Positions 55,935-63,389 of a DNA stretch of 64,000 bases are shown one piece after another. The DNA is taken from NCBI RefSeq assembly GCF_025264625.1, contig NZ_CP093313.1:3224001-3288000 (forward strand). Reading direction: 5' to 3'. The DNA comes from Occallatibacter riparius. Lineage in GTDB: Bacteria > Acidobacteriota > Terriglobia > Terriglobales > Acidobacteriaceae. Numbering within the stretch: the stretch's first letter is position 1; each line of letters opens with the position of its first letter. The position numbers and the translations under genes were made by a program. Below the pieces are notes generated by a model that made no database searches, was not told the origin of the DNA, and worked only from the letters and a program-made list of their open reading frames with translations.

Positions 55935-58775
55935 TTGCGAAAGCACTCCCCGCAATTCTTCTGCGCCCTCGGCGTGCTCATCCTTGCAGGATTGAGCCTG
56001 AACGCCGGCGCGCAAGTGCAGCACAAGCTGCCCGAGATTAAATACGAGAAATACACCCTGCCCAACGGGCTAACGGTGATCACGCACGAAGATCACCGGC
56101 TGCCGCTGGTGGCCGTGGACCTGTGGTATCACGTGGGTCCGCTCAATGAGCGGCCCGGACGCACCGGCTTTGCGCACCTGTTTGAGCACATGATGTTCGA
56201 GGGCTCGGAGCATGTGGGCGAGAAGGCGCACATCAAGTATGTGCAGTCTGCCGGCGCAACGGATGTGAACGGCACCACCAACTTCGACCGCACGAACTAT
56301 TTCGAGACCATGCCGTCGAATCAGCTCGAGCTGGCGCTGTGGCTGGAGAGTGACCGCATGGGCTTCCTGATGGAAGGCCTCGACCGCGAGAAGCTCACGA
56401 ACCAGCGCGATGTTGTGCGCAACGAGCGCCGCCAGGGCGAAGGCCGCCCTTACTACGTCGCCGAGGAAGCGCTGTATCACGCGCTGCTTCCGAAAGAGCA
56501 TCCGTATTACGGCGATGTGATCGGCAGCCACCAGGACATCGAGTCGGCGCGCATTGCCGATGTGCGCGATTTTCACCAGCGGTACTACACGCCCAACAAC
56601 GCTTCGATCGCCATTGCGGGCGACTTCGATGCGGCGAAGCTGAAGGAACTGCTGACGAAGTATTTCGGGCCGATCCCCGCTGGTCCCAAGGTTGATCCGG
56701 TGACGACGAAGACTCCCCCGATCACCGCGCAGAAGCGCGTTACCGTGACCGATACGGTGAAGCTGCCGCAGATCTCGATTGCGTGGCTCACTCCTCCGGC
56801 GTTTACGCAGGACGCGTATAACGTGGATGCGGCAATGTTCGCGCTGGGCGGCGCGAAGGCCAGTCGCCTCGACACGGCGCTGGTCTACAAATCGCAGACC
56901 GCGCAGAGCGTGACGTGCTACTCGAATGCGCAGAAGCTGACGGGAATTACGGAGTGCTCCATCACGGCCAAGCCAGGCGTGAAGCTGCAAGACCTGGAAG
57001 CTACATTCTGGTCTGAGTTGGACAGGCTGCAGAAGGAGGGTCCTACGGCCGAGGAAGTGGAAGCGGCTAAGGCGCTGAACCTGACGCAGAAGATCAGCGG
57101 ACTGCAGCGGCTGGGCGGCTTCGGCGGCGTGGCAGATACGTTGAACGAGTACAACCAGTACATGGGCGATCCCGGCTTTCTGGCGAAAGACGTAGCGATG
57201 GCGGAGGCTGTGACGGTGGCGAGCACCAAGGACGCTGCGGTGAAGTATTTCTCAAAGGATGCCGCGGTTGTGGTGTCGTGCGTGCCGGGCGAAAAGAAGC
57301 TTGAAGATGTTCCGCGCAGCCCTGCCGATACCGATGCGGATGTGAAGATCACGAATCCGTACACGCCGGAGTTTGAGAAGGCGCAGGAGTGGCGGAAGAA
57401 CAAGCCCGCGGCCGGCTCGGCACCGGAGATTCATCTGCCGGTGCCAACGGAGTTCAGCCTCGACAACGGGCTCAAGGTGTTGCTGGTCGAAGGCCACGCT
57501 TTGCCGGTTGTGACGGCGGCGCTGGTTTCGCGCGCGGGCAGTGAGAACAACCGGCCCACCAAGGCGGGGTTGGCCACGCTCACCTCGGAGATCATGAGCG
57601 ACGGCACGCAGTCGCGCAATCTTGAGAAGCTGGCGCAGGATGAAGAGCGGATCGGCGCGCGCGTGGCGGTCAATGCCGGCATGGACTCCGGCGCCGTGTC
57701 GATGAGCCTGCTGGCCACGCACGCCGATGAAGGCATGGATATCCTAGCCGACATCGCGCAGCATCCGGCGTTCCGCGCCGAAGACGTGGAGAGGCGTACG
57801 AAGCAGCGGCTCGTGCGCATCAGCCAGGAAACCGACAACGTGCAGAGCATGGCATTCCGAGTAGGGCCGAAGCTGGTGTTCGGCGAGACACCATACGGGC
57901 TCGCCGCAAACGGGACCGCGGAGAGCGTGAAGGGCTTGACGGCATCGGACATCTCGACGTTCTACGCGGATCACTATGGACCCAACGACTCGGTGCTGGT
58001 GCTCGCCGGTGACGTGACGCGCGCTGAGGCCGAGCGGCTGGCAAAGAAGTACTTTGGCGGATGGACGAGTCACGCCGCGGAACCGCCAAGCATTCCGGCG
58101 CCGCCCGCGCCAGCATCCACGCACGTGGTGATAGTGGACAAGCCGGGCGCTCCCCAGACGGCGCTCATGGCCTTTGGCGCAGGAGTGTCCGCATACTCGC
58201 CGGATACTGACGTGCTGACCGTACTCAACTACACACTGGGGGGCAGCTTCGGCAGCCGCATCAACATGAACCTGCGGGAGCAGCACGGTTACACCTACGG
58301 CGCGCGTTCTTCGTTTACCGGGTACCGCGATGGCGGCTTCTTCTTTTCGGGCGGCCTCGTACGCACGGACGTGACCGCTGCGGCCGCGAAGGAGCTAATG
58401 CTGGAGATTCGCAATTTCCCCGGCAAGCCTTCAACGGCAGAAGAGCTGGCCGCGGCCAAGGAGGCTTCAATCCGTTCGCTGCCTGGGCGGTTCGAGACCA
58501 CCTCGGCGATTGCCGATGCGACCAGCGGCATTTTCGTCTACAACCGGCCGCTGGACTACTTCGCGAAGCTGCCGGCTAAGTACGAGGCGATCACGGAAGG
58601 CGATATCGCACGCGCCGCGAAGCAGTACCTACATCCGGACCAGCTCGTAATTGTGACGGCCGGCGACCGCAGCAAGATCGAGCCGGGATTGAAAGATGCC
58701 GGGCTGGGGCCGATCGAAGTGCGCGATCTGAATGGCAATCCCGTTTCGTCAACCGGAGCAGCGGCGGAACAGTAG
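55935..58775 (+). CDS. M16 (insulinase/pitrilysin) zinc metallopeptidase, two-domain, exported
   Basis: 946 residues from TTG 55935, with AAAGGAG upstream. Signal peptide (FFCALGVLILAGLSLNAGAQ). The first M16 domain has the inverted zinc motif HLFEH (His81, Glu84, His85) in GFAHLFEHMMFEG and a downstream glutamate in TNQRDVVRNERRQGEG. The second M16 copy (from about residue 495: EFSLDNGLKVLLVEGHALPV) has no HxxEH at the corresponding place (LATLTSEIMSD), the usual arrangement of one active and one inactive half that close around the peptide. Periplasmic or outer-membrane associated (PqqL/YmxG type). It degrades small peptides. Confidence 0.92.
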   Translation: MRKHSPQFFCALGVLILAGLSLNAGAQVQHKLPEIKYEKYTLPNGLTVITHEDHRLPLVAVDLWYHVGPLNERPGRTGFAHLFEHMMFEGSEHVGEKAHIKYVQSAGATDVNGTTNFDRTNYFETMPSNQLELALWLESDRMGFLMEGLDREKLTNQRDVVRNERRQGEGRPYYVAEEALYHALLPKEHPYYGDVIGSHQDIESARIADVRDFHQRYYTPNNASIAIAGDFDAAKLKELLTKYFGPIPAGPKVDPVTTKTPPITAQKRVTVTDTVKLPQISIAWLTPPAFTQDAYNVDAAMFALGGAKASRLDTALVYKSQTAQSVTCYSNAQKLTGITECSITAKPGVKLQDLEATFWSELDRLQKEGPTAEEVEAAKALNLTQKISGLQRLGGFGGVADTLNEYNQYMGDPGFLAKDVAMAEAVTVASTKDAAVKYFSKDAAVVVSCVPGEKKLEDVPRSPADTDADVKITNPYTPEFEKAQEWRKNKPAAGSAPEIHLPVPTEFSLDNGLKVLLVEGHALPVVTAALVSRAGSENNRPTKAGLATLTSEIMSDGTQSRNLEKLAQDEERIGARVAVNAGMDSGAVSMSLLATHADEGMDILADIAQHPAFRAEDVERRTKQRLVRISQETDNVQSMAFRVGPKLVFGETPYGLAANGTAESVKGLTASDISTFYADHYGPNDSVLVLAGDVTRAEAERLAKKYFGGWTSHAAEPPSIPAPPAPASTHVVIVDKPGAPQTALMAFGAGVSAYSPDTDVLTVLNYTLGGSFGSRINMNLREQHGYTYGARSSFTGYRDGGFFFSGGLVRTDVTAAAAKELMLEIRNFPGKPSTAEELAAAKEASIRSLPGRFETTSAIADATSGIFVYNRPLDYFAKLPAKYEAITEGDIARAAKQYLHPDQLVIVTAGDRSKIEPGLKDAGLGPIEVRDLNGNPVSSTGAAAEQ

Positions 58776-58797
58776 TAGCTTATCCGCAGCACAACAC

Positions 58798-58828
58798 AAA
58801 AGGGGCGCGGCTGATTGCCGTGCCCTTT
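58798..58828. terminator. bidirectional terminator between M16 peptidase and beta-lactamase
   Basis: AAAGGGGCGCGGC (58799-58811) pairs with GCCGTGCCCTTT (58817-58828), with one bulge and a five-base loop. A-rich DNA precedes and TTTGTC follows, so it can serve both convergent genes. Confidence 0.7.
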
Positions 58829-58844
58829 GTCTTGCGGCGAACGA

Positions 58845-59720
58845 TTAATGGCTGCGCTGGGATGCGTCGAAGGCCGCTTTGCCGATCTCGCCGATCACGC
58901 GCAGGCGCGTCGCTTCATCCGCACGTGAATCCGTGACAAACACGGCTACGGCAAGTTTTCGGCCATCGGGAAGGGTGATCAGGCCGATGTCGTTGGTGGC
59001 GTGAGCCAGGCCGTTGTCGACGTCGGAGGTTCCGCTCTTGTGCGCGACGATTGTTCCTGGTGGCAGCTTTGTACCGATGCGCGTCTTCTCCAGTGGCGCG
59101 GTCATAATCTCGCGCAAGAACGCGGTGTGCTCGGCGTTCAATGGCGAGTGCTCGTCGATCATGCGGAGCAGCTGAACCGCTCCTGCTGGCTCGAACCAGT
59201 TGCCGTATTGCACGCTGGTGGCGTGATGCAGGGCGTTCTCGTTATCGCGCAGGTGAAAGCCGCGGACGCCGAGCGAGGCGATGTAGCGGTCGACCACGGC
59301 AGGGCCGCCGCCGACGCGCAGCAGGATGTCGGCCGCAACGTTGTCGCTGAGCGAGACGGTGAGGCGTAGCAGCTCGCGCAGTGGGATATCGACGCCGGCC
59401 TGCGGGTACTTGTCCCAGAGCGGGCTGTAGGCGTGGGGAAGGATGCGATCGGAGGGCTCGAACCGAATCTGCTGGTCGAGCGTGAACTTGCCCTGTTCCA
59501 CCTGATGCAGGATGGCAATGCCCAGCGGCAGCTTGAAGACCGACTGCATGGGTGGATGGTCGTGTTGGTTCAGGTCGCAGTTCAGATCGGAATTGGCCAG
59601 GAAACAAGCGGTGGAGACGGTGCCTTGAGCCTCACTGGCGATGGCCCGGACCTGCTGTTGAAGGGACTGCTGCGCGGTGCCGGAGGCTGCCGCCAGAAGA
59701 AGCAAGAAGGGAAGACGCAT
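58845..59720 (-). CDS. class A serine beta-lactamase, PER-like subgroup
   Basis: 291 residues from ATG 59720; the much longer frame upstream overlaps the divergent small gene and is rejected. Signal peptide MRLPFLLLLAAASGTAQ. The class A catalytic set is complete: Ser59-x-x-Lys62 in QSVFKLPLG, SDN loop Ser124-Asp125-Asn126, general base Glu160 in DNENALHHATSVQYGNW, and KSG (227-229) in VAHKSGTSDVDNG. The omega-loop pattern (ENALHHATSVQYGNW) resembles PER/CfxA-type subclass A2 enzymes more than TEM. It should hydrolyse penicillins or cephalosporins in the periplasm. Chromosomal, with no mobile element at its side. Confidence 0.9.
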   Translation of the reverse strand: MRLPFLLLLAAASGTAQQSLQQQVRAIASEAQGTVSTACFLANSDLNCDLNQHDHPPMQSVFKLPLGIAILHQVEQGKFTLDQQIRFEPSDRILPHAYSPLWDKYPQAGVDIPLRELLRLTVSLSDNVAADILLRVGGGPAVVDRYIASLGVRGFHLRDNENALHHATSVQYGNWFEPAGAVQLLRMIDEHSPLNAEHTAFLREIMTAPLEKTRIGTKLPPGTIVAHKSGTSDVDNGLAHATNDIGLITLPDGRKLAVAVFVTDSRADEATRLRVIGEIGKAAFDASQRSH

Positions 59721-59807
59721 GGGTGCGAGTATAAGGAACTGTGGCGACCCGCAGAGGAATGGAACCAGGCAGGTTCCGGCTTCGTAAACAGGTTGCAGGA
59801 GATGGTG

Positions 59808-60314
59808 ATGCGTAAGCTTGTTTCTGTTTCCGCTCTTTCTGTAGTTCTGCTGGCCGGAGTTGTGGCGCACACGGCGCCCCCGGCCAAGACCGGGCCCGGG
59901 ACTCTCGTCATCGTGTTCAAGGATGGGCACCGGCAGTCGTTCAGCGTGTCCGAAATCGAGCGGGTGGAGTATCCCGCGGGGACGCTGACGGCGGGCGACC
60001 TGGGCTCCACCAAGTCCCAACTCACCGCGCGAGGCCGCTATGTGGGCAAGTGGCAGGTGGGCGACGGCGCGGGCAGCGACTTCTACATCACGCTGAACGA
60101 GGACGGGAGTGCATACCGCTCATTGGGTGATGTGCACGGGCGCTGGGTCTACTCCAATGGCGACGCGCTGATCACGTGGCATGACGGCAACGCCGACGCT
60201 ATCCGGCGGGTAGGCTCGCGGTTCCAAAAGTTCGCTTATATGAACGGTAAGTCCTTTAGCGACAACCCCGACAACGTGGCCGAGGCGAAGAACACAAGTC
60301 CCAGGCCGATCTAA
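59808..60314 (+). CDS. small exported protein, function unknown
   Basis: 168 residues from ATG 59808 with AGGAG eight bases upstream (ATG 59802 is an alternative two codons earlier). A signal peptide (LVSVSALSVVLLAGVVAHTA) precedes TLVIVFKDGHRQSFSVSEIE, which resembles the start of small secreted domains, and a beta-rich part with GRYVGKWQVGDG and GRWVYSNGDALITWHDGNAD, a lipocalin-like strand pattern. No catalytic motif is recognised. It is divergent from the beta-lactamase with about 90 bases between, and followed by a hairpin terminator. Confidence 0.65.
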   Translation: MRKLVSVSALSVVLLAGVVAHTAPPAKTGPGTLVIVFKDGHRQSFSVSEIERVEYPAGTLTAGDLGSTKSQLTARGRYVGKWQVGDGAGSDFYITLNEDGSAYRSLGDVHGRWVYSNGDALITWHDGNADAIRRVGSRFQKFAYMNGKSFSDNPDNVAEAKNTSPRPI

Positions 60315-60319
60315 GAGGC

Positions 60320-60418
60320 AGGTGTTAGGGCCTAGGGCTTAGTGTCTAGGCGCCTGCGAGATTGGGCAGGCGCTTTTGTGTTCCTAAACCCTAAGCCCCT
60401 AAAACCTAAACCCTGCAT
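60320..60418. repeat. large extended hairpin with TAGGG/CCCTA words
   Basis: Left arm TTAGGGCCTAGGGCTTAG (60325-60342) and right arm CTAAGCCCCTAAAACCTAAA (60389-60408) are complementary with small bulges, enclosing the inner terminator hairpin. The telomere-like look is accidental; it belongs to the small-repeat type common in these genomes. Confidence 0.5.
60350..60377 (+). terminator. terminator of the small exported protein gene
   Basis: GCGCCTGC (60350-60357) and GCAGGCGC (60366-60373) form a perfect 8-bp stem, followed immediately by TTTT. Confidence 0.75.
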
Positions 60419-60570
60419 CATCCCCGCTTGCCTCCGGACCCCACAATCGGCGATACTTAGGTGTTGTGTCTTGCGTTGGCTGGGCGTTCCGTCTGGCCCC
60501 TCGGTAGTCGGGCGCGCGGCGCCCTCCCGTGACAAGAACAGAATCAGGTACTTGAAAGGAACCGTATCTC

Positions 60571-60834
60571 GTGGTCATGATTCGTCTGGCGCGTTTTGGC
60601 GCCACCAAGCAGCCCTACTACCGTGTGGTCGTCATCGAGAAGGACCGCGCCCGCAACGGCCGTTCCATTGAGGTCGTCGGCACTTACAATCCGCGGACCA
60701 ATCCCGCCTCGGTTGACCTGAAGCACGAGCGCATCGCCTACTGGCGCAGCAAGGGCGCGCAGTTCTCTGATACGGTCGCCAAGCTGGTGGACAAGTTCCC
60801 GGCCAAGCCGGCAGCCGAACCTACCGCAGCCTAG
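60571..60834 (+). CDS. rpsP: 30S ribosomal protein S16
   Basis: 87 residues, GTG 60571 preceded by AAAGGAA at a normal distance; ATG 60577 (MIRLARFG) is the usual family start but lies further from the ribosome site. Conserved S16 core: IRLARFGATKQPYYRVVVIE, GRSIEVVGTYNPRTNPASVD, YWRSKGAQFSDTV. The C-terminus has a short Pro/Ala tail. S16 is needed for 30S assembly. It opens the cluster rpsP, KH protein, rimM, trmD, the typical order in many bacteria. Confidence 0.96.
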   Translation: MVMIRLARFGATKQPYYRVVVIEKDRARNGRSIEVVGTYNPRTNPASVDLKHERIAYWRSKGAQFSDTVAKLVDKFPAKPAAEPTAA

Positions 60835-61000
60835 TTTCTTCCCTCTCCCCCTGAAACCGGGAACGGCCGGATTGTCACCCTTGGCGCTGACAGCGCATGG
60901 CCGGCCGTGTACTAATTGCTGACGGCGGTTGTGTTTTGCTGATACTATTCGGCGCACGACCAAAGTCGCCAACAATTCAGGAGAGGTCAGGGGCACGAGC

Positions 61001-61270
61001 ATGACCCAGCACGATATGGTTGCAGTCGAAGAATTGGTTCGCGAAATCGCGCGAGCCCTGGTGGATGAACCGGCAGCCGTGGATGTTCAGTCGGTGAACC
61101 GCGAGGAAAACACCGTGCTGAAGCTTAAGGTTGCCCCCAACGACGTAGGCAAGGTCATTGGCAAGCAGGGGCGGACGGCGCGCTCGGTCCGCACCATACT
61201 TGGCGCGGTGAGCATGAAATTGCATCACCGGTATACTCTCGACATTCTTGAAGAAGACGAACAGGTCTAG
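61001..61270 (+). CDS. khpA: KH-domain RNA-binding protein KhpA
   Basis: 89 residues, ATG 61001 with AGGGG upstream. The protein is a single KH domain: VDVQSVNREENTVLKLKVAP followed by the GxxG loop in VIGKQGRTARSVRTIL and a short acidic end (EEDEQV). KhpA binds small RNAs and mRNAs, often with KhpB, and sits between rpsP and rimM in many genomes, as here (166 bases after rpsP, 39 bases before rimM). Confidence 0.93.
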   Translation: MTQHDMVAVEELVREIARALVDEPAAVDVQSVNREENTVLKLKVAPNDVGKVIGKQGRTARSVRTILGAVSMKLHHRYTLDILEEDEQV

Positions 61271-61309
61271 CCTCAATGACAGCGGCGCCAGCCTTGCGCG
61301 GGTCCGCGC

Positions 61310-61861
61310 ATGAGCAGTGCTGTGCCTGACTGGGTTTGGCTTGCCCGCGTGCGCAAACCGCAGGGCCGCAAAGGCGAGGTCTTCGCCGAAATCCTCACCG
61401 ACTTTCCGGAAAAATTCGCCGAGCGCAAGCGGCTTTGGCTGCTCTCAGAGCGGCCAGGGGCCGCACCCTCGCGCGAAATGGAACTCATCCATCACTGGCC
61501 GCACAAGGGCGGCATCGTCCTGCATTTTGCCGGCATCGATTCAATCTCTGCCGCGGAGACGCTGGCGGGGCTGATTGTGGCCGTTCCGCACAGCGAGCGC
61601 GCCGCTTTGGCCGAGGACGAGGTCCACATCGCAGACCTCATCGACTGCACGCTGATCGATGTTTCTGCCGATCCACCGATTTCGGTGGGTAAGATCGAAA
61701 ACGTCGATCGAACTGCTGGGCCTACGCCGCTGCTGATTGTGAAGAGCGCGAAAGGCGAGGTGCTGGTGCCATTCGCCAAGAGCTATCTGCGCAAAGTCGA
61801 CATCGAAAATCAGCGAGTGGAAATGGCATTGCCCGAAGGACTTGTGGATCTGAACGGCTGA
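61310..61861 (+). CDS. rimM: ribosome maturation factor RimM
   Basis: 183 residues from ATG 61310. RimM N-domain WVWLARVRKPQGRKGEVFAE and C-terminal PRC-barrel LLIVKSAKGEVLVPFAKSYL with RKVDIENQRVEMALPEGLVD. RimM binds S19 and aids 30S head assembly. It is co-directional with khpA but the normal neighbour trmD is separated by an antisense gene of 131 codons. Confidence 0.93.
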   Translation: MSSAVPDWVWLARVRKPQGRKGEVFAEILTDFPEKFAERKRLWLLSERPGAAPSREMELIHHWPHKGGIVLHFAGIDSISAAETLAGLIVAVPHSERAALAEDEVHIADLIDCTLIDVSADPPISVGKIENVDRTAGPTPLLIVKSAKGEVLVPFAKSYLRKVDIENQRVEMALPEGLVDLNG

Positions 61862-61874
61862 GCCGGCTCAGCAA

Positions 61875-62267
61875 TCACCTTTTGGATGCGTCCGCGTGAG
61901 TTCGTTGCCAGTTTTGCTCCGCTTCCCGAGCGGCTTCTCGCACCACATCCCTGCCGAACTTCGCCCTGATTCGCTCGTCACTCACCCGGTTATAGGCGTC
62001 AGTACGGTCGAGAATCCAGTTGTTTACGATGCATCCTGTCACGGCCCTGTGTTGGATGCCATATCGGTCGTGTAGAGTGGCAGCGTACTCTGGTGTCCAC
62101 GGAACAGGCAATCCGTATCCCTGCACTTCATAGTGCCCATGCCAGGTGTCCCATCGTGCGGCGAGATTTCCGCTGATGGACGCAATTGGCCAGAGGCCAT
62201 AGACCCACCACACCAGCAAGCAGAAGATGCTCAACGCGGCCGCCGGAAGGATCAACCACTTCTTCAT
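61875..62267 (-). CDS. small membrane-anchored protein inserted between rimM and trmD
   Basis: 130 residues from ATG 62267 (GTG 62270 is in frame directly upstream). An N-terminal hydrophobic anchor (WLILPAAALSIFCLLVWWVY) is followed by a soluble region with many aromatic residues (WDTWHGHYEVQGYGLPVPWT) and a charged helix at the end (IRAKFGRDVVREAAREAEQN). No family recognised. It is antisense to its neighbours and interrupts the usual rimM-trmD order, so it is a recent insertion or an unusual local gene. Confidence 0.6.
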   Translation of the reverse strand: MKKWLILPAAALSIFCLLVWWVYGLWPIASISGNLAARWDTWHGHYEVQGYGLPVPWTPEYAATLHDRYGIQHRAVTGCIVNNWILDRTDAYNRVSDERIRAKFGRDVVREAAREAEQNWQRTHADASKR

Positions 62268-62463
62268 CACATTTATTCTGACTCCAAAGGAGTCGGTCCG
62301 CTTAGGTTATCCATGCTGCAGCCATCACTGACCGTTGACCAGCGTACTGAAGCCAGCGGAACAACAGGCCTTCAGTGTCATTCATGGCTGATGGCCAACA
62401 TTATAGGCACCCCAAGCCGCCTCAGTGGGGATAAGCGGGGCCGCTATCATCAAGAGAACGAAT

Positions 62464-63315
62464 ATGCGCTTCGATCTGGTCACCATCTTTCCGGGATTCT
62501 TCGCCGGTTTCTTCGAGCACGGCATCGTGCGCCGCGCGCAGGCCGACGGGCTGGTGGAGATTGGTGTGCACGATCTGCGCAGCTTTACGCACGACCGGCA
62601 CCGGACAGTCGATGACCGGCCGTTCGGAGGCGGCGAGGGGATGGTACTGAAGCCCGAGCCGCTGGCGCGGGCTATGGAGGCCATGGGGATCGCGCCGAGA
62701 CAACAGCGGGTCCTTCGCTCCGCTCAGGATGACAAAGCTGAGGGTGAGCCCATTTCAGGTGGAACTCGCGTCATCCTCACCTCGGCGCAGGGCTGCCGTT
62801 TCGACCAGTCCGTTGCCCGCGAGCTGGCTCAACTCGACCGCGTCGTCCTGATCTGCGGGCGCTACGAAGGCGTGGACGAGCGGATCAACGAGCTCTACTG
62901 CGACATGGAACTGTCTATCGGCGACTATGTGTTGAGCGGCGGCGAGCTGGCGGCGGCTATCGTGCTCGACGCAACGATGCGCTTGATTCCCGGCGTGCTG
63001 GGCAATGAAGCTTCAGGCGAGTTCGAAAGCTTCGGCGCGGCAGACGCTTCCATCACGACTGACGTAGAGGGCGTGCCGCGCTCGCAGCACGGCTCCGGAG
63101 GCTTGCTCGATTACCCCCATTACACGCGGCCTGCCGAGTTCGCAGGCCTGCGTGCGCCCGAGGTTCTGCTGAACGGCGATCACCAGCAGATCCGCCGCTG
63201 GCGCCGCGAACAGCAGTTGCGCAAGACGCTCAGGAACCGGCCCGACCTGCTGGAGCGTGCCCCGCTGAGCGAGGAAGACCGCCGGGTTCTCGAGGCGATC
63301 AAGGAACAGGGATAG
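62464..63315 (+). CDS. trmD: tRNA (guanine37-N1)-methyltransferase TrmD
   Basis: 283 residues from ATG 62464 (MRFDLVTIFPGFFAGFFEHG). SPOUT-fold landmarks: RPFGGGEGMVLKPEPL, VILTSAQG, LICGRYEGVDERI, IGDYVLSGGELAA with the trefoil knot, and LLDYPHYTRPAEF. Two inserts distinguish it: a segment of about 20 residues after GIAPRQQ (RVLRSAQDDKAEGEPISGG) encoded by a palindromic genomic repeat, and a segment after ESFGAADA. The enzyme modifies G37 of tRNAs that read CNN codons, preventing +1 frameshifting. The N-terminal motif of the insertion is the reading of the intergenic repeat seen at 48771-48797. Confidence 0.95.
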   Translation: MRFDLVTIFPGFFAGFFEHGIVRRAQADGLVEIGVHDLRSFTHDRHRTVDDRPFGGGEGMVLKPEPLARAMEAMGIAPRQQRVLRSAQDDKAEGEPISGGTRVILTSAQGCRFDQSVARELAQLDRVVLICGRYEGVDERINELYCDMELSIGDYVLSGGELAAAIVLDATMRLIPGVLGNEASGEFESFGAADASITTDVEGVPRSQHGSGGLLDYPHYTRPAEFAGLRAPEVLLNGDHQQIRRWRREQQLRKTLRNRPDLLERAPLSEEDRRVLEAIKEQG

Positions 63316-63339
63316 GGAATAGCGACAGGGCAGGAACGA

Positions 63340-63367
63340 AAAGGCCCGCGCCGGAGCGCGGGCCTTT
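63340..63367. terminator. bidirectional terminator between trmD and PpiD-like gene
   Basis: AAAGGCCCGCGC (63340-63351) and GCGCGGGCCTTT (63356-63367) form a perfect 12-bp stem with a CGGA tetraloop; A-run and T-run flank both sides of the stem. It serves the two convergent genes. Confidence 0.9.
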
Positions 63368-63389
63368 GAGTCGAAGTCGCCCGGGAGGC

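Noticed and set aside
60320..60420. TTAGGG/CCCTAA words resembling eukaryotic telomere DNA
   Set aside because: The words are irregular and form an imperfect hairpin in an ordinary bacterial intergenic region, so contamination is not indicated.
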